Assembly: GCA_035455185.1 (NCBI GenBank)
Contig: DATIFQ010000314.1
Location: forward strand, 1 to 14,564
Reading direction: 5' to 3'
DNA from: JAEHDI01 sp035455185
Lineage (GTDB): Bacteria > Acidobacteriota > Terriglobia > Bryobacterales > Bryobacteraceae
Length of the DNA: 14,564 nucleotides
The position numbers and the translations under genes are program-made. Shown piece by piece: positions 12,826 through 14,564 of the stretch (its first letter is position 1; each line of letters starts with the position of its first letter). The notes beneath the pieces are model-generated. The model saw only the letters and a program-made list of their open reading frames with translations. It ran no database searches and had not been told where the DNA came from.

Positions 12826-13797
12826 TCACACGGATGAACGGCAGTCCAGCAGGCCCACAAGGTCGCTGAAGACACCGTAGGCGGTCTGGGCGACGGACGG
12901 GGAAATCGAAACCGTCCCGATTGTACCCATGAGGTCGGTGTGCAGCAGGAGCAAGTTTGAGGTGCCACGCACGGAAGCGAGGATATCAGTCTCTTCAACA
13001 ACCTCGGCGCGGACGCGCAGGTGTATGCCGTCGCCTGTTCGGCGCGCACGGCTGACTAGGCAGGCGGTTTTTCGCCTGGCGGCGAGTTCAGCCATTCGCT
13101 CGGGTGTCAGGCGGCCGATCCCCTTTGTATCCACCTGCTGCGGAGTGACCATTGCGTCCATCAGCACGTTCGCCAGCGCCGCTGTTTTGGCGGCGGAATC
13201 CCAGCCATCGATGTCAAAGCTGGCATCGGCCTCGGTGATGCCAAGCCGGCGGGCTTCCTCGATTCCCTCTTGCATGCTCTTCCCGTCGCGCATCGCTTCG
13301 ATCGCGATCTTTGTGGTCGAATTCAGGACGCCGGTGAAACCTAGTACCCTCACGCCGGGCAGCGTGTGCCGGACGAGGTTGAACACGGGCGCTCCGTCCA
13401 TCACGGTGGACTCGAAGCGAAAGCAGACGCCCGCGCCCCGCGCCTCGTCGCGAAGCAATGCGTAGGCGTGGGCGATCGGACCCTTGTTCGCGGTTACAAC
13501 GTGCATCCGCCGGGCAAAAGCCGCGCGTACGTGGGAGATGGCAGGCTCGCCTGTCGCCGGGTTGAGGGGCGTCAGCTCGACCATTACCTCGGCGTCCGCC
13601 AGGTCGAGGAATTCGTCCACGGAAGCCGCCGGCGGGCCGAACACCGGATCTGTGAAAGAGTTGTCGTCTCGGTACGCCGTACCATGGCGGGCAGTATGAA
13701 TGGCGACAATGCGAAACGGGAAAGACGGGCGCTGCCGCTCGATGAGCGACCCGAGCGCCCGTCCGACATTGCCAAAACCGATGACCGCGAGTCTCAA
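12826..13797 (-). CDS. hom: Homoserine dehydrogenase, short form without ACT domain
   Basis: The enzyme makes homoserine from aspartate semialdehyde with NAD(P)H, on the path to threonine and methionine. The 323-aa product has a Rossmann motif 'VIGFGNVGRAL' (5-15), 'VVTANKGPIA' (100-109, catalytic-region K105), 'STVMDGAPV' (130-138), 'GVLNSTT' (156-162) and 'EADASFDIDGWDSAAK' (189-204; E189 and K204 match conserved substrate/catalytic positions). It stops near residue 320, so it lacks the regulatory ACT domain of longer forms (over 400 aa) and should not be feedback-controlled through it. The usual 'NSTTNYIL' block is altered to NSTTKIAI. The start is TTG at 13797; no upstream ATG or GTG is usable. 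It overlaps the DUF4139 gene stop by 4 nt (TTGA) with a GGAG close by. Confidence 0.88.
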   Translation of the reverse strand: MRLAVIGFGNVGRALGSLIERQRPSFPFRIVAIHTARHGTAYRDDNSFTDPVFGPPAASVDEFLDLADAEVMVELTPLNPATGEPAISHVRAAFARRMHVVTANKGPIAHAYALLRDEARGAGVCFRFESTVMDGAPVFNLVRHTLPGVRVLGFTGVLNSTTKIAIEAMRDGKSMQEGIEEARRLGITEADASFDIDGWDSAAKTAALANVLMDAMVTPQQVDTKGIGRLTPERMAELAARRKTACLVSRARRTGDGIHLRVRAEVVEETDILASVRGTSNLLLLHTDLMGTIGTVSISPSVAQTAYGVFSDLVGLLDCRSSV

Positions 13798-14564
13798 AAC
13801 TCCATTTTCTCGATCAGGGAATTGAGTTCCGATTCTAGCGCAGCTTTCTTCTTCCGTAATTCGAAGCTTTGGTCGCGAAGGCCGGCGAGCTTGATTTCGT
13901 TTGCTGCGAGCTGGCGTGCATATTCCTGAACCTGCTCTTGCTGTCCGGTGACCTGGCGCAGGCTGTTGATGTTCTGACGCAGGCGCTCCTGATCGCGGCT
14001 GAGATCGTTCGTCTGCTGTTCGGCGGCTTGGATGGACTGGTCGACTTCCGCAATCAGCCGCTTCTGCTGGAGGATTCTCTCGAGTTGCTTGCGCGCGCCT
14101 TCGTTCAACTCCTTGTTTTGAACATAGCTGGCCAGTACATCGGGTGTCAGATTGACGATCGCGAGCACGTTTTCGAAAACTCGTTCTTCGACTACCGGAA
14201 ACTTCTCGTTGGCGCCGGGAGCAAGCTTCACCTCGAACCGGTAGGCGGTGGCCGTAGTTTCCGCCGGCTTGGCGTTGATCAGCTTGTACTCCGGCCGGAC
14301 GGGATGCTCGACGATGAGCGTCTTCGGTTTCTGGTCTACATTCCGGATGGTATAGGTGCGAGTCTCCTGGACGGCGTGGCGGGAGGTAAGCACACCCCGG
14401 CGGAAATGGACTTCGCGCAGAATCTGCCGCCCGGAGTCGAACTGGGTGGTAATGCGTGTTCCCAGGTCGACGCCATAACTGATGAGCCGCCTGTCCGAGG
14501 CCTTCAGCGTTTCCATGAGCGCCTCGCCGCCGTACGCGGCCGAATCGAAGACGGTCACCGGACC
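13794..14564 (-). CDS. DUF4139-like coiled-coil protein, C-terminal part (runs off the window)
   Basis: Only the last 256 codons are present; the reading frame is still open at the right edge (reads G-P-V-T-V-F-D there), so the true start is outside the window. 'GPVTVFD' followed by 'GEALMETLKASDRRLISYGVD' is typical of the C-terminal domain of DUF4139 proteins. A long coiled coil follows (about residues 150-250 of the visible part, with 'LAANEIKLAGLRDQSFELRK'). Its stop is overlapped by the homoserine dehydrogenase start. The role of this family is unknown; cell-envelope or mucin-like surface functions have been proposed only loosely. Confidence 0.75.
   Translation of the reverse strand, partial: GPVTVFDSAAYGGEALMETLKASDRRLISYGVDLGTRITTQFDSGRQILREVHFRRGVLTSRHAVQETRTYTIRNVDQKPKTLIVEHPVRPEYKLINAKPAETTATAYRFEVKLAPGANEKFPVVEERVFENVLAIVNLTPDVLASYVQNKELNEGARKQLERILQQKRLIAEVDQSIQAAEQQTNDLSRDQERLRQNINSLRQVTGQQEQVQEYARQLAANEIKLAGLRDQSFELRKKKAALESELNSLIEKMEF

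Overview
The window is a GC-rich chromosomal segment, most likely from an Acidobacteriota member (Bryobacter/Solibacter-like). This is inferred from the secreted-protein style (a 'PNYVCLET' N-terminal family), the mix of gene families and dense unidirectional packing. Taxonomy was not tested by any search. No rRNA, tRNA, CRISPR array or intact mobile element was found.

Layout. Positions 69-4257 are on the plus strand: a secreted protein of unknown function, then about 580 bp that holds a decayed remnant of a PRTRC-type ThiF gene, then a two-gene unit made of an exported TPR-like helical protein overlapping (ATGA) a divergent acetate-kinase-family enzyme. From 4276 to the right edge everything is on the minus strand. 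Read in transcription order (right to left) it is: the C-terminal part of a DUF4139-type coiled-coil protein (cut by the window end), homoserine dehydrogenase (TTG start, overlapping), a small one-TM protein, a LolA-like periplasmic protein, a polytopic HGSNAT/DUF1624-like membrane acyltransferase, an OmpR-family response regulator and its histidine kinase (8-nt overlap), a STAS-domain protein, a CoA-disulfide-reductase-like flavoprotein, a TlpA/AhpC-like thioredoxin-fold protein (both joins are TGATG overlaps), an isolated nuoI, and a SAM-dependent O-methyltransferase.

How the genes may work together. The response regulator and kinase form a standard two-component system. Directly downstream is a tightly coupled STAS - disulfide reductase - thioredoxin-like cassette that looks like a thiol/redox or stress module. 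nuoI encodes the two-[4Fe-4S] subunit of complex I but has no other nuo gene beside it. The TPR protein and the acetate kinase homologue should be co-translated, and the ribosome binding site of the pair lies inside a predicted hairpin.

Most notable: (1) the frameshifted ThiF remnant, a trace of a plasmid-type PRTRC cassette; (2) the acetate kinase homologue, with two conservative changes at catalytic positions (Arg to Lys, Asp to Glu); (3) an identical GATAATCT motif exactly 12 nt before the ATG of both the response regulator and nuoI, with a TACAAT 11 nt before the STAS gene, suggesting very short 5' leaders; (4) the STAS-flavoprotein-thioredoxin cassette. I did not find strong evidence for a wholly new multi-gene system.
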